From positions 496,001-560,000 of the forward strand of contig NZ_QURL01000004.1 of NCBI RefSeq assembly GCF_003403015.1: a stretch of 64,000 nucleotides of DNA, in the 5' to 3' direction. The notes beneath the pieces are model-generated. The model had not been told where the DNA came from. It did no database searches and worked only from the letters and a program-made list of their open reading frames with translations. The stretch comes from Fulvimarina endophytica. GTDB taxonomy: Bacteria; Pseudomonadota; Alphaproteobacteria; Rhizobiales; Rhizobiaceae. The position numbers were made by a program, and so were the translations under genes. Shown piece by piece: positions 24,395-33,523 of the stretch (within the stretch, counting starts at the first letter, position 1; every line of letters starts with the position of its first letter).

Positions 24395-26170
24395 ATGTGC
24401 GGCATTTGCGGTGAGATCCGGTTCGATGGAACGAACGCCTCGCCGGAGCGGGTGCAGCGCATGGGCGACTGCCTGGCACGGCGCGGACCCGACGGGGCCG
24501 GGCAGGTCATGCGCGGCCGTGTCGGGCTCGGCCATCGGCGCCTGAAGATCATCGATCTTTCGGAGAAGGCCGAACAGCCGATGGTCGATCCGCAACTCGG
24601 GCTCACCATCGCCTTCAACGGCTGCATCTACAACTATCCCGAACTGCGCGAGGAACTGGAGGCGAAGGGCTATTCCTTCTTCTCCACCGGCGACACGGAA
24701 GTCATCATCAAGGCCTATCACGCCTGGGGCCGCGACTGCGTGAAGCGCTTCCACGGCATGTTCGCCTTCGCCATCCACGAGCGCGAAAGCGGCCGCGTGA
24801 TGCTGGCGCGCGACCGGTTCGGCATCAAGCCGCTCTATCTCTCCCAGAACGAGAAGCGGCTCTATATCGGCTCCTCGCTGCAGTCGATCCTGAAGACCGG
24901 CGACGTGGATACCGGGATCGATAAGATCGCCCTCCACCATTACATGACGTTCCATGCCGTGGTTCCGCCGCCGCACACCATCGTCAAGGGCGTGCGCAAG
25001 CTGCCGCCGGCGACGACGCGCCTGATCGAGGCGGACGGCTCCTTCACCGACGAGGTCTACTGGGCGCCGGACTTCCGGCCCCTGGAAGGCGACGAGAAGC
25101 TCGGGCCCGACGACTGGCGCGACAGGGTGATGGACGCCATGAAGACCGCCGTCGCCCGGCGCATGGTCGCAGACGTTCCCGTGGGCGTTCTTCTGTCGGG
25201 CGGCGTCGATTCCTCGCTCATCGTCGGGCTTCTCGCCGAGGCCGGCCAGAAGGGCCTCAACACCTTCTCGATCGGCTTCGAGGACGCCAATGGCGAGGTC
25301 GGCAACGAGTTCGAATATTCCGATCTCATCGCCCGCCATTACGGCACCGAGCATCACAAGCTGTTCGTGCCCGGCGACGAATTGATCAAGGAGCTTCCGA
25401 ACGCCATCGAGGTGATGTCCGAGCCGATGGTCTCCTACGACAATATCGGATTCTACCTCCTGTCGCGCGAGGTCGCCAAGCACATCAAGGTGGTCCAGTC
25501 GGGCCAGGGGGCCGACGAGATCTTCGCGGGCTATCACTGGTATCCGAAGGTCGCCGGCGCGAACGATCCGCTTGCCGCCTATAGTCGCGCCTTCTTCGAT
25601 CGCAGCCACGAAAAGCTCGCCCGCCATCTCAGCCCCGAATGGATGACGGACAGCGACGTCTCGAAGGATTTCGTCGCCCGCCATTTCGCCATGGAGGGCG
25701 CGCACGAGGCCGTGGACAAGGCGCTCCGGATCGACGCGCACGTGATGCTGGTCGACGATCCGGTCAAGCGCGTCGACAACATGACCATGGCCTGGGGACT
25801 GGAGGCCCGCGTGCCATTCCTCGACCACGAACTGGTGGAACTCGCCGCCCGCGTTCCGGCATCGGAGAAGCTGAAGCAGGACGGCAAGGGGGTCCTGAAA
25901 GAGGTCGCGCGCCAGGTGATCCCCTCCGAGGTGATCGACCGCAAGAAGGGCTATTTCCCGGTCCCGCAGCTGAAATACCTGTCCGGCCCGACGCTGGATT
26001 TCGTGAAGGACGCCCTCCATTCGGACGCCGCGCGCTCCCGCGGGCTCTTCCAGGAGAGCTATGTGAACGACCTCTTTGCGAACCCGACCGATCACATCAC
26101 GCCGCTGCGCGGCTCGGAACTCTGGCAGGTCGCGCTTCTGGAGATGTGGCTGCAGTCCCAAGACATCTGA
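24395..26170 (+). CDS. asnO: N-acetylglutaminylglutamine amidotransferase (asparagine synthetase-like)
   Basis: A 591-residue asparagine-synthetase-type protein. It starts MCGICGE with the catalytic Cys2 of the glutaminase domain, followed by RRGPDGAG and FNGCIYNYPELREEL; the C-terminal AMP-forming domain has the PP-loop SGGVDSSLI and GQGADEIFAGYHWYP. In the osmoprotectant NAGGN system this enzyme amidates the N-acetylated dipeptide to N-acetylglutaminylglutamine amide. GGGGAG precedes the ATG. First gene of a three- or four-gene operon. Confidence 0.92.
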   Translation: MCGICGEIRFDGTNASPERVQRMGDCLARRGPDGAGQVMRGRVGLGHRRLKIIDLSEKAEQPMVDPQLGLTIAFNGCIYNYPELREELEAKGYSFFSTGDTEVIIKAYHAWGRDCVKRFHGMFAFAIHERESGRVMLARDRFGIKPLYLSQNEKRLYIGSSLQSILKTGDVDTGIDKIALHHYMTFHAVVPPPHTIVKGVRKLPPATTRLIEADGSFTDEVYWAPDFRPLEGDEKLGPDDWRDRVMDAMKTAVARRMVADVPVGVLLSGGVDSSLIVGLLAEAGQKGLNTFSIGFEDANGEVGNEFEYSDLIARHYGTEHHKLFVPGDELIKELPNAIEVMSEPMVSYDNIGFYLLSREVAKHIKVVQSGQGADEIFAGYHWYPKVAGANDPLAAYSRAFFDRSHEKLARHLSPEWMTDSDVSKDFVARHFAMEGAHEAVDKALRIDAHVMLVDDPVKRVDNMTMAWGLEARVPFLDHELVELAARVPASEKLKQDGKGVLKEVARQVIPSEVIDRKKGYFPVPQLKYLSGPTLDFVKDALHSDAARSRGLFQESYVNDLFANPTDHITPLRGSELWQVALLEMWLQSQDI

Positions 26171-26188
26171 CGATCAGGACAAACCATC

Positions 26189-27982
26189 ATGGACAGACGT
26201 GCCAAATCCGGCGCCGAACTGCGGCTTCGCAAGAAGCGCGAGGCGAGCCTGACCGCGCCCGCCTCCCAGATCGGCAAACACCTCAAGGACGTGCGGCCCG
26301 ACGCCTATCTCGATTGCGGCTGGGGCCGGCTGATCTTCGCCCAGACCTTCGTCGACACGGGCAATCTCGTCGCGAACCTGCGCGAGGAGGGTCCGGACCA
26401 GCGTGATATCGCGGTCTATGTCTCCGACCCGCACGTGCTGCTCGCCTATGCCCCCCAGGAGCTCTTCCTCGATCCTTCCCACACCTACCGTCTGGATCTC
26501 GCCACCTACCGGCCGAGTTCGCGGCGCCCGCGCGGCTATTTCATCCGCCGCATGTCGAGCGATCAGGACGGCACCCAGATCAACCGCATCTACCAGACGC
26601 GGGGCATGGTGCAGGTGCATCCCGCCTTCTTCAGCGCCAATCACGACAATCGCGCCCTCACCTATTTCGTCGCCGAGGACGAGACCACCGGCGACATTCT
26701 CGGCACCGTGACCGGCGTCCACCACGGGCGCGCCTTCGACGACACCCAGAACGGATCCTCGCTCTGGTGCCTCGCGGTCGATCCCCAGGCGGTCCATCCC
26801 GGAATCGGCGAGAGCCTCGTGCGGCGCCTGTCCGAGCACTATCAGGCGCGCGGATGCTCCTACATGGACCTCTCGGTGATGCACGACAACGAGAAGGCGA
26901 TCGCGCTCTACGACAAGCTCGGCTTCCACCGGGTTCCCTTCTTCGCCGTCAAGCGCCGCAACCAGATCAACGAGCGGCTGTTCACCGGGCCCGACGATTT
27001 TGACGAACTGAACCCCTATGCCAAGATCATCGTCAACGAGGCGCGGCGCCGGGGTATCCATGTGGAGATCACCGACGGACCGGGCGGCTTCTTCCGCCTG
27101 ACCCAGGGCGGGCGCACGATCCACTGCCGCGAGAGCCTGTCGGAGCTGACCTCCGCGGTCGCCATGTCGATCTGCGACGACAAGACGGTGACCCGCCGCA
27201 TCGTCGAGGCGGCAGGCGTCAGGGTGCCCGAGCAGATCGCCGGCGAGGAGGCCGGGGACGCCGAGATCGCGGCATTCATCGAGACCCACGGCTCCATCGT
27301 CGTCAAGCCGGCGCGCGGCGAACAGGGACGCGGCATCGCCGTCGGCATCGACAATCTGGAGGATGCGAAGGTCGCGATCAAGGCGGCCGCCGAGGTCAGC
27401 GAACGGGTTCTCCTCGAAGCCTGTTTCGAGGGAGACGATCTGCGCCTCATCGTCATCGACTACAAGGTGGTCGCGGCCGCCGTGCGCCGCCCGCCCGAAA
27501 TCGTCGGCGACGGGCGGAGCACGATCCGCGACCTCATCGAGGCCCTGTCGCGCAGGCGCTCCGGGGCGACCGGCGGCGAGAGCCGCATTCCCATGGACGC
27601 CGAAACCGAACGCTGCGTGCGCCATGCCGGGCACGGCATGGAGGACGTGCTCGAGGAAGGCGCGTCGATCGCCGTGCGCAAGACCGCCAATCTCCACACC
27701 GGCGGCACGATCCACGACGTGACTGGCAAGCTTGACCCCGTTTTGATAGAGGCTGCGGTCAACGCGGCGCGGGCCATCGAAATCCCGGTGACCGGGATCG
27801 ACCTGATGATCAAGGATCCGCGGAACGCGGACTACGTGTTCATCGAGGCGAACGAGAGGCCGGGGCTTGCCAATCACGAGCCCCAGCCGACGGCCGAGCG
27901 GTTCGTCGATCTTCTCTTTCCGCTGTCGATGCCCTACGCGATGCGCAGCGCCCGCAACAGGCAACGGAAAGCAAAGGAATAA
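26189..27982 (+). CDS. ngg: N-acetylglutaminylglutamine synthetase (GNAT/ATP-grasp fusion)
   Basis: A 597-residue fusion. The N-terminal half contains a GNAT acetyltransferase (about 120-290, WCLAVDPQAVHPGIGESLVRR, then SVMHDNEKAIALYDKLGFHRVPF). The C-terminal half is an ATP-grasp ligase (about 310-590, VKPARGEQGRGIAVGI, FIEANERPGLANHEPQPTAER). The fusion acetylates and links glutamine units to make the osmolyte precursor. It lies 18 bp after asnO. The length is typical of the family. Confidence 0.92.
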   Translation: MDRRAKSGAELRLRKKREASLTAPASQIGKHLKDVRPDAYLDCGWGRLIFAQTFVDTGNLVANLREEGPDQRDIAVYVSDPHVLLAYAPQELFLDPSHTYRLDLATYRPSSRRPRGYFIRRMSSDQDGTQINRIYQTRGMVQVHPAFFSANHDNRALTYFVAEDETTGDILGTVTGVHHGRAFDDTQNGSSLWCLAVDPQAVHPGIGESLVRRLSEHYQARGCSYMDLSVMHDNEKAIALYDKLGFHRVPFFAVKRRNQINERLFTGPDDFDELNPYAKIIVNEARRRGIHVEITDGPGGFFRLTQGGRTIHCRESLSELTSAVAMSICDDKTVTRRIVEAAGVRVPEQIAGEEAGDAEIAAFIETHGSIVVKPARGEQGRGIAVGIDNLEDAKVAIKAAAEVSERVLLEACFEGDDLRLIVIDYKVVAAAVRRPPEIVGDGRSTIRDLIEALSRRRSGATGGESRIPMDAETERCVRHAGHGMEDVLEEGASIAVRKTANLHTGGTIHDVTGKLDPVLIEAAVNAARAIEIPVTGIDLMIKDPRNADYVFIEANERPGLANHEPQPTAERFVDLLFPLSMPYAMRSARNRQRKAKE

Positions 27983-27987
27983 CCCTC

Positions 27988-29142
27988 GTGCCACGTCTCG
28001 CCGTCGACACCCATTACCTGACGGAGCAGCTGAAGGCCCTTCTGGCGATCCCGAGCCCCACCGGATACACCGATACGGTGGTCCGCTACGTGGCCGGCGA
28101 ACTGGAACGTCTGGGGCTCAAGGTGGAGCTGACCCGGCGCGGCGCGATCTCGGCCCTGCGCCAGGGCTCGCGGCGCGCCTCCGCGCGCGCCATCGTCAGC
28201 CATGTCGACACGCTCGGCGCGCAGGTGAAGCGGCTGAAGGAGAACGGCCGCCTGGAGCTCGTTCCCGTGGGCAACTGGTCGGCCCGGTTCGCCGAAGGCG
28301 CACGAGCCCAGATCTTCTCGGACAAGGGCATCTATCGCGGCACGATCCTGCCGCTGAAGGCCAGCGGCCACACCTTCAACGACGAGATCGACACCCAGCC
28401 CGTGGGCTGGAGCCATGTGGAGCTGCGCGTCGACGCCCTGTCGCGCGATCTGACGGAACTCGAGAAGCTCGGCGTCCATGTGGGCGACATGATCGCGATC
28501 GATCCCCAGCCCGAATTCCTCGAAAACGGCTACATCGTCTCGCGCCATCTCGACAACAAGGCGGGCGTCGCGGTGATGCTCGCCGCCATCGAGACCATGG
28601 AGCGCGAGGGCGCCGCAACGCCGGTGGACATCCACTGGCTGTTCACCATCGCGGAGGAAGTGGGGGTCGGCGCCTCCTCGATCCTGACGCCGGACATCGC
28701 CTCCATGATCGCGATCGACAACGGCACGTCGGCGCCCGGCCAGAACTCCGCCGAATTCGGCGTGACGGTCGCGATGGCCGACCAGACCGGCCCCTTCGAC
28801 TACCATCTGACGAAGAAGCTCATCAATCTGTGCGAGAGCGAGGAGATCAAGTATCAGCGGGACGTCTTCCGCTATTACCGCTCCGATTCCGCCTCGGCGA
28901 TCGAGGCGGGCCACGACGTGCGTACGGCCCTCATCACCTTCGGCGTCGACGCCTCGCACGGCTATGAGCGCATCCATGTCCATGCGCTGAGATCGCTCGC
29001 CGAACTCGTTACCGCCTATGTGACCTCGCCGGTCGAGATCGAGCGCGACCGCAACCTCCATGCCGGCCTCAAGGGGTTCACGCGCCAGCCGAACGACGAG
29101 GCCACGCAGGAGCTCGCCGAGAACTCGGACCCGGCGGAATAG
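27988..29142 (+). CDS. NAGGN-system M42-family peptidase
   Basis: A 384-residue M42 (glutamyl aminopeptidase/endoglucanase-like) dinuclear metallopeptidase. Metal ligands appear in IVSHVDTLGAQVK, SRHLDNKAGVAVML and IAEEVGVGASS. The family member found in NAGGN operons probably breaks down or processes the osmolyte. The GTG at 27988 is chosen: it follows AAAGGAA at a normal distance and lies 5 bases after the previous stop. Confidence 0.88.
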   Translation: MPRLAVDTHYLTEQLKALLAIPSPTGYTDTVVRYVAGELERLGLKVELTRRGAISALRQGSRRASARAIVSHVDTLGAQVKRLKENGRLELVPVGNWSARFAEGARAQIFSDKGIYRGTILPLKASGHTFNDEIDTQPVGWSHVELRVDALSRDLTELEKLGVHVGDMIAIDPQPEFLENGYIVSRHLDNKAGVAVMLAAIETMEREGAATPVDIHWLFTIAEEVGVGASSILTPDIASMIAIDNGTSAPGQNSAEFGVTVAMADQTGPFDYHLTKKLINLCESEEIKYQRDVFRYYRSDSASAIEAGHDVRTALITFGVDASHGYERIHVHALRSLAELVTAYVTSPVEIERDRNLHAGLKGFTRQPNDEATQELAENSDPAE

Positions 29143-29149
29143 GCTCCGC

Positions 29150-29422
29150 ATGGACGGGCTTCTCGCGGCAGGCCTTTCCGCCCTTGCCGAACGGGCCTCG
29201 GCCCATCCCCTTCTGACAATGGGGGCGGGCCTGATGCTCGGCCTCGCCTTCGTGGTGACGCGCAGCCTCCTCGTCCTTTCGGCGGTGTCCTTCCTCGCCA
29301 TCGCGGCGATCGCCGGCACGCAGCCGGTTCTCGATCCCCTCGCCCGCCAGGTCTTTCCGATCGGGGTCTTCCTGTCGATCGGCGCGATTCTCGCGGCCTT
29401 CGTTCGGGAGCGCCGGCGATAG
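29150..29422 (+). CDS. Small membrane protein at the end of the NAGGN operon
   Basis: A 90-residue protein, mainly hydrophobic, with probably three membrane helices (about 20-40, 42-57 and 65-85) and a basic end (RERRR). It starts 7 bp after the peptidase stop and so likely belongs to the operon. It is not one of the three established NAGGN genes and I do not recognise its family. A membrane part linked to osmolyte handling is possible. Confidence 0.6.
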   Translation: MDGLLAAGLSALAERASAHPLLTMGAGLMLGLAFVVTRSLLVLSAVSFLAIAAIAGTQPVLDPLARQVFPIGVFLSIGAILAAFVRERRR

Positions 29423-29456
29423 GCGGACCGGGCGCCGGCCCTCTCGACGCGTGGCC

Positions 29457-30305
29457 TCAGCGCGAGGCGAGACGGACCTCGTCCGCAGGCTTGAGATCGA
29501 CCACCTTGAAGCCCAGCCGATCGAGTTCCTTCAGAAAGTCCGGCAGGAGCGCCGCGGTCCGGGCCTGGATGTCGTGGAAGAGGATGATCCCCTTCCGCTT
29601 TGCCTGCAGCACACCGAGCGTGCGGGCCATCACCGTATCCGGCGCATCGCGAAAATAGTCCTTGGAATCGATGTCGACGTCCAGCGGAACCATGGCCTCA
29701 GTCGCAAGCCTTGCTCGCAGGGCCTTCGTATCGGCGAGATAGGGAAAGCGGAAGAAGGGTGCGGGCGGCTCCCCGAGCGCCTTTGCGACGGATGCCTCGC
29801 CGCGCCGGATCTCGGCGAGGGCGGCCTCGAAGCTCATGGTGCGCAGATTGGGATGGCGTTCGGTATGGGTTCCGACCGTGTGACCGCCGGCGGCGACCTG
29901 GCGGGCGATCTCGGGATGGGCACTCGCCATCTGGCCGACCATCAGGAATGTCGCGCCGACGCCGGCTTCGGCCAGCGCATCGAGGATCTTCGGCGTCTTC
30001 TCGGGCATCGGCCCGTCGTCGAAGGTGATGACGACCTCTCCATCGGCCAGATCGATATCCTCGATGCTGGCGACCGAAAGCGTCCTGCCTGCCAGCGAGG
30101 ACCGTCTTGCCGGAAGGAAGGAGTGCGACAGGGGGAACAGGGAGCGCTCGTCGTCGGAAGACGCGGCGAAGGCGAGCGTCTCGGCCTCGCTGCGCGGCGC
30201 GTCCGCAACGGGAACCGCCGCACCGGAAAGACCGGGCGCGCGGGTGGCGCAGGCGGGCAGCGCCGCCACGCAGAGGAGAAGGCAGACGGAGCGAAAGAGG
30301 CGCAT
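29457..30305 (-). CDS. Polysaccharide deacetylase-family lipoprotein
   Basis: A 282-residue protein with a lipobox LPAC (Cys about residue 19) and a NodB-type deacetylase domain: catalytic TFDDGP, metal-binding HTERH (in GTHTERHPNL), and FRFPYLAD. Such enzymes remove acetyl or other groups from cell-wall or exopolysaccharide sugars; the lipoprotein signal places it in the envelope. Single gene convergent with the NAGGN operon. Confidence 0.88.
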   Translation of the reverse strand: MRLFRSVCLLLCVAALPACATRAPGLSGAAVPVADAPRSEAETLAFAASSDDERSLFPLSHSFLPARRSSLAGRTLSVASIEDIDLADGEVVITFDDGPMPEKTPKILDALAEAGVGATFLMVGQMASAHPEIARQVAAGGHTVGTHTERHPNLRTMSFEAALAEIRRGEASVAKALGEPPAPFFRFPYLADTKALRARLATEAMVPLDVDIDSKDYFRDAPDTVMARTLGVLQAKRKGIILFHDIQARTAALLPDFLKELDRLGFKVVDLKPADEVRLASR

Positions 30306-30374
30306 GGGAAACCGAAACCATTGGAAACGGCTCGGACCATCGCCTGTTAAGGTTAACGGGCCGTTCGCGTGCCC

Positions 30375-31703
30375 TTAGGACGCCGCATGCGCGCCCTCGT
30401 CTTCACCTCTGACTTCCGGGGCGAGGCTCTCGGCATGGACCTCCTCGATCGAGAGCCCGTCGACGGAGCGGACCTCAAGGCGCAGGCCATCGGTCTCGAT
30501 GCTGTCGCCCACCTCCGGCACCTTGCGCGACCGCTCGATGATGAGCCCGGCGATCGTGCGCGCGGAGCGGCTTTCGAGCGTCCAGCCATAGGTCTCGCGC
30601 AGCCGGGAGAGCGGCGTGGTGCCGGGGATCGTCCACATGCGCGCCTTCAGGCTTTCGGCGTCCGGAATGTCCAGCTCGAAGCCGCTATGGACCTCGCCGA
30701 CCACCTCCTCGATCGCATCCTCGAAGGCGACGACGCCCAGCACGCTGCCATGCTCGTCGCCGACGAGAGCCATATGGGTGCCGTGGCGGCGCATATTGTC
30801 GAGAAGGCTCGCCGTATCGACGCTCGCCATGGTTCGCGGCAGGGGACGCAGCAGTCGTTCGAGGCTTTGGGCGTCGAGCGCGGTTCCGGTCTCGGTCCGG
30901 TGCCGGATGACGTCCTTGACGTGAACGACGCCGAGGGCGTGATCGAGCCCGCCTCTCGTCACCGGCAGGCGGCTCGGGCCTGCATCGAGGATGATGCGGG
31001 AATAGTCCTCGGCCTTCGTGCGATCGAGATCGAGAGCGATGACGTGGCGGCGCGGGGTCATCAGCTCTTCCGCCCGCCGCCCCTGCATGCGCACGATGTT
31101 CTGGATGAACTCGGCCTGCTCCTCGGCGATCGATCCGCCGGCCGAGGAATCCTCTGCGATCGCCGCCAGTTCGCGCGGCGAGTAGTACCGCGCCTCGGCC
31201 CGGTCGAGACCGAACAGGGACAGGAGCGCCTGGCTGATGACGTTGAGGCTGTAGACGAAGGGCCTGAACAGAAGCTCGAAGAAGCGCAGGATCGGCCACA
31301 TCGCGAGAAGCAGCGTCTCGGCGCTCTTCAGCGCCATCGCCTTCGGGATCATCTCGCCGAAGACCACGTGGAAATAGGTGAGGATGGCGACCGACAGGAT
31401 GAGCGCGACGAGGTGGACGAGCTCGCCGTCGATGCCGATCGCGGCCATCGGCTCCTCCAGCCAGAGGGCGATCTGGTGCTCGCCATACATTCCGAGCCCG
31501 ATCGATGCGAGGGTGATGCCGAGCTGGGCGACGGCGACGTAGCGGTCCTGGGCCTTCGGGCCTTCGAGGAGATGGGCGATGCGCGCGCCCCTCGGCGACA
31601 TCGCCTCGAGCCGCGACAGACGGCTGCCGACTATGATGAACTCCATCGCGACGAAGAGGCCGTTAATGGCGATGAGGAGAAGGATGATGGCGATCGCGAT
31701 CAT
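30375..31703 (-). CDS. CNNM/CorC-type protein with CBS domains (second of pair)
   Basis: A 442-residue protein with an N-terminal DUF21 membrane part (about four helices, 1-190), two CBS repeats (about 210-330) and a C-terminal CorC/HlyC transporter-associated domain. Family members are linked to magnesium or cobalt export or homeostasis; older annotation calls them hemolysins. Starts in the stop of the upstream paralogue (ATGA overlap at 31700-31703). Confidence 0.88.
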   Translation of the reverse strand: MIAIAIILLLIAINGLFVAMEFIIVGSRLSRLEAMSPRGARIAHLLEGPKAQDRYVAVAQLGITLASIGLGMYGEHQIALWLEEPMAAIGIDGELVHLVALILSVAILTYFHVVFGEMIPKAMALKSAETLLLAMWPILRFFELLFRPFVYSLNVISQALLSLFGLDRAEARYYSPRELAAIAEDSSAGGSIAEEQAEFIQNIVRMQGRRAEELMTPRRHVIALDLDRTKAEDYSRIILDAGPSRLPVTRGGLDHALGVVHVKDVIRHRTETGTALDAQSLERLLRPLPRTMASVDTASLLDNMRRHGTHMALVGDEHGSVLGVVAFEDAIEEVVGEVHSGFELDIPDAESLKARMWTIPGTTPLSRLRETYGWTLESRSARTIAGLIIERSRKVPEVGDSIETDGLRLEVRSVDGLSIEEVHAESLAPEVRGEDEGAHAAS

Positions 31704-33022
31704 GCCTCGATCTCCTTCCGGCTCGCCGCCTTCGGCATGGACAGGAGGCGCGGCAGGCCGTTCTCTACGCTTTCGACCGTGAAGGCGACGCCGTCGATCT
31801 CGACCGTCGAGCCGGTCCTCACATCCTCAACGCCGAGCCGCAGGGCGACGAGGCCGGATATGCTGTCGGCCTGATCCTCGGGAAGGTCGAGGCCGAACTT
31901 GTGGTTGACCTCGGGCGTCAGGAGATCGCCGCGCAGGACGATGCGCTCGCCGGCCACCTCCATCCGGGGCTGCTCCTTGTCGAACTCGTCGACGACCTCG
32001 CCGATGATTTCCTCGACGAGATCCTCCACCGTGACGAGGCCTGAGACGATGCCGTATTCGTTGAAGACGACCGCGATCGATTCACGGCTTTCCTCCAGCC
32101 GCTGCCAGGCCTCGGACAATGGGAGACTGTCCGGGAGAAGCTGCACGGGGCGCACGATCGTGTCGAGCGAGGCCTCTGGATCGCGTTCGGCAAGGTCGTA
32201 GACGTCGCGCAGATGGACATAGCCGTCCGGCTTCTCGGTCTCGCTCCCCTCGATGACCGGAAACCGGGTGAAGGGGGTTGCGAGCATCTGGCGAAGGGCC
32301 TCGCCCGCCTTGGGCCGGCGCGAGAGGAATTTCATCCGGGCGCGCGGCGCCATCACCTCGCCCACCGTCCTGTCCTGGAAGGAGAGGACCTGGCGCAGCA
32401 TCTCGTGGGCGTCGCGCTTGATGACGCCGCCCTCCAGGCTGTCCTCGATGAGCTGGCGCAGCTCGTCGTGGCTGTGCTCGTCGCCGGTCTCCTTCGGCTT
32501 GTCGAGGCCGATGCGGCGCATGACGAAGAGGGCCGATCCGTTGAGGAGCGAGATGAACGGACCGAGGACGAAGAGCGACCAGCGCATCGGCCGCGCCGTG
32601 CCGGTGGCGACGCGCTCGGGCGCTCGCACCGCGATCGATTTCGGAAACAGCTCGCCGAAGATCACCTGGAGCGATGTCAGGACGATGAGAATGATCGGCG
32701 CGCCCAGCACCGCGCTCGACCAGCCTTCGGGCAGCACGCTGTCGAGGGGCGGGCCCACATAGGGAAGAAGCGCGCGCTGGGCGTAGACGCCGATGACGAG
32801 GCTCGAAAGCGTAATGCCGATCTGGGCGCAGGCGATATAACGGTCCATCCGATATTCGTCGGTGACCGTCTTGGTCAGATAGGCCGCGTTGGCATTGCCA
32901 TCCTCGGCCTTGGCTTCGAGCTTGGGCTTGCTGGCGGAGACCGCCGCGAACTCCGCCGCCACATAGAAGGCGTTGGCAAGGAGCATCGCCAGAATGACGA
33001 GGATGATGACGATGAGGGCCAT
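31700..33022 (-). CDS. CNNM/CorC-type protein with CBS domains (first of pair)
   Basis: A 440-residue paralogue of the next gene, same order of domains: DUF21 helices including LANAFYVAAEFAAVSASKPK, two CBS repeats (VMAPRARMKFLSRR and AVVFNEYGIVSGLVTVEDLVEEIIGEVVDEFD) and the CorC/HlyC domain. The tandem, overlapping pair suggests a heteromeric transporter or a duplication with diverged substrate or regulation. Confidence 0.88.
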   Translation of the reverse strand: MALIVIILVILAMLLANAFYVAAEFAAVSASKPKLEAKAEDGNANAAYLTKTVTDEYRMDRYIACAQIGITLSSLVIGVYAQRALLPYVGPPLDSVLPEGWSSAVLGAPIILIVLTSLQVIFGELFPKSIAVRAPERVATGTARPMRWSLFVLGPFISLLNGSALFVMRRIGLDKPKETGDEHSHDELRQLIEDSLEGGVIKRDAHEMLRQVLSFQDRTVGEVMAPRARMKFLSRRPKAGEALRQMLATPFTRFPVIEGSETEKPDGYVHLRDVYDLAERDPEASLDTIVRPVQLLPDSLPLSEAWQRLEESRESIAVVFNEYGIVSGLVTVEDLVEEIIGEVVDEFDKEQPRMEVAGERIVLRGDLLTPEVNHKFGLDLPEDQADSISGLVALRLGVEDVRTGSTVEIDGVAFTVESVENGLPRLLSMPKAASRKEIEA

Positions 33023-33211
33023 GCGGCCGCATTCTCCCGCGCAAGAGGGAGCCGCCCCGGGTCGTCGTCCGTGAAACCGGAAGACCCCATGGCGGCTCGA
33101 TCAGATTGCGCAGACACATAGGGCGGCGGCACGAATGCGCACGGGCCGGCCTTCGGGGAACGGCCGCACGGGCGCATCCTCGCGCAGATTTGCTCGATTT
33201 TCGTCGGAAGC

Positions 33212-33231
33212 GGCCGGGACGAAGCCCGGCC
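33212..33231 (-). terminator. Hairpin just after fdsD, possible end of the fds operon
   Basis: GGCCGGG and CCCGGCC form a 7-bp stem with a 6-base loop, starting nine bases beyond the fdsD stop on the minus strand. No T-run follows. Confidence 0.4.
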
Positions 33232-33239
33232 CCGCGCTC

Positions 33240-33491
33240 TCAGTGCTGCTTCGTCGCGCGTTCTTCCAGCGGCTTCTCGGGCCGGCGGATATCCGCCATG
33301 GCTTCGAGGACGAGGGGATGCAGATCGTCCGTCGCGCCCGAATCGACGCGCTCGAAGAGCTGGGTGCGCATGCGCGGCTCCCAGAACTTGTTGATATGGT
33401 CGGCAACGCCTGCCGAGCGCGCGCCCTCGGGCGTCGACTGGAAGAACGTGGCGATCTGGTTCGCCATGTGAACGAGTTTGTCGCGTTCCAT
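33240..33491 (-). CDS. fdsD: Formate dehydrogenase delta subunit
   Basis: An 83-residue FdsD: DKLVHMANQIATFFQSTP, then INKFWEPRMRTQL are typical. The delta subunit is small, has no cofactor and is needed for assembly or stability of the NAD-dependent soluble formate dehydrogenase. Last gene of the operon, 32 bp after fdhD. Confidence 0.9.
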   Translation of the reverse strand: MERDKLVHMANQIATFFQSTPEGARSAGVADHINKFWEPRMRTQLFERVDSGATDDLHPLVLEAMADIRRPEKPLEERATKQH

Positions 33492-33523
33492 GCGAGCTAT
33501 CCCCCCTTATGCGATCTGACTGG

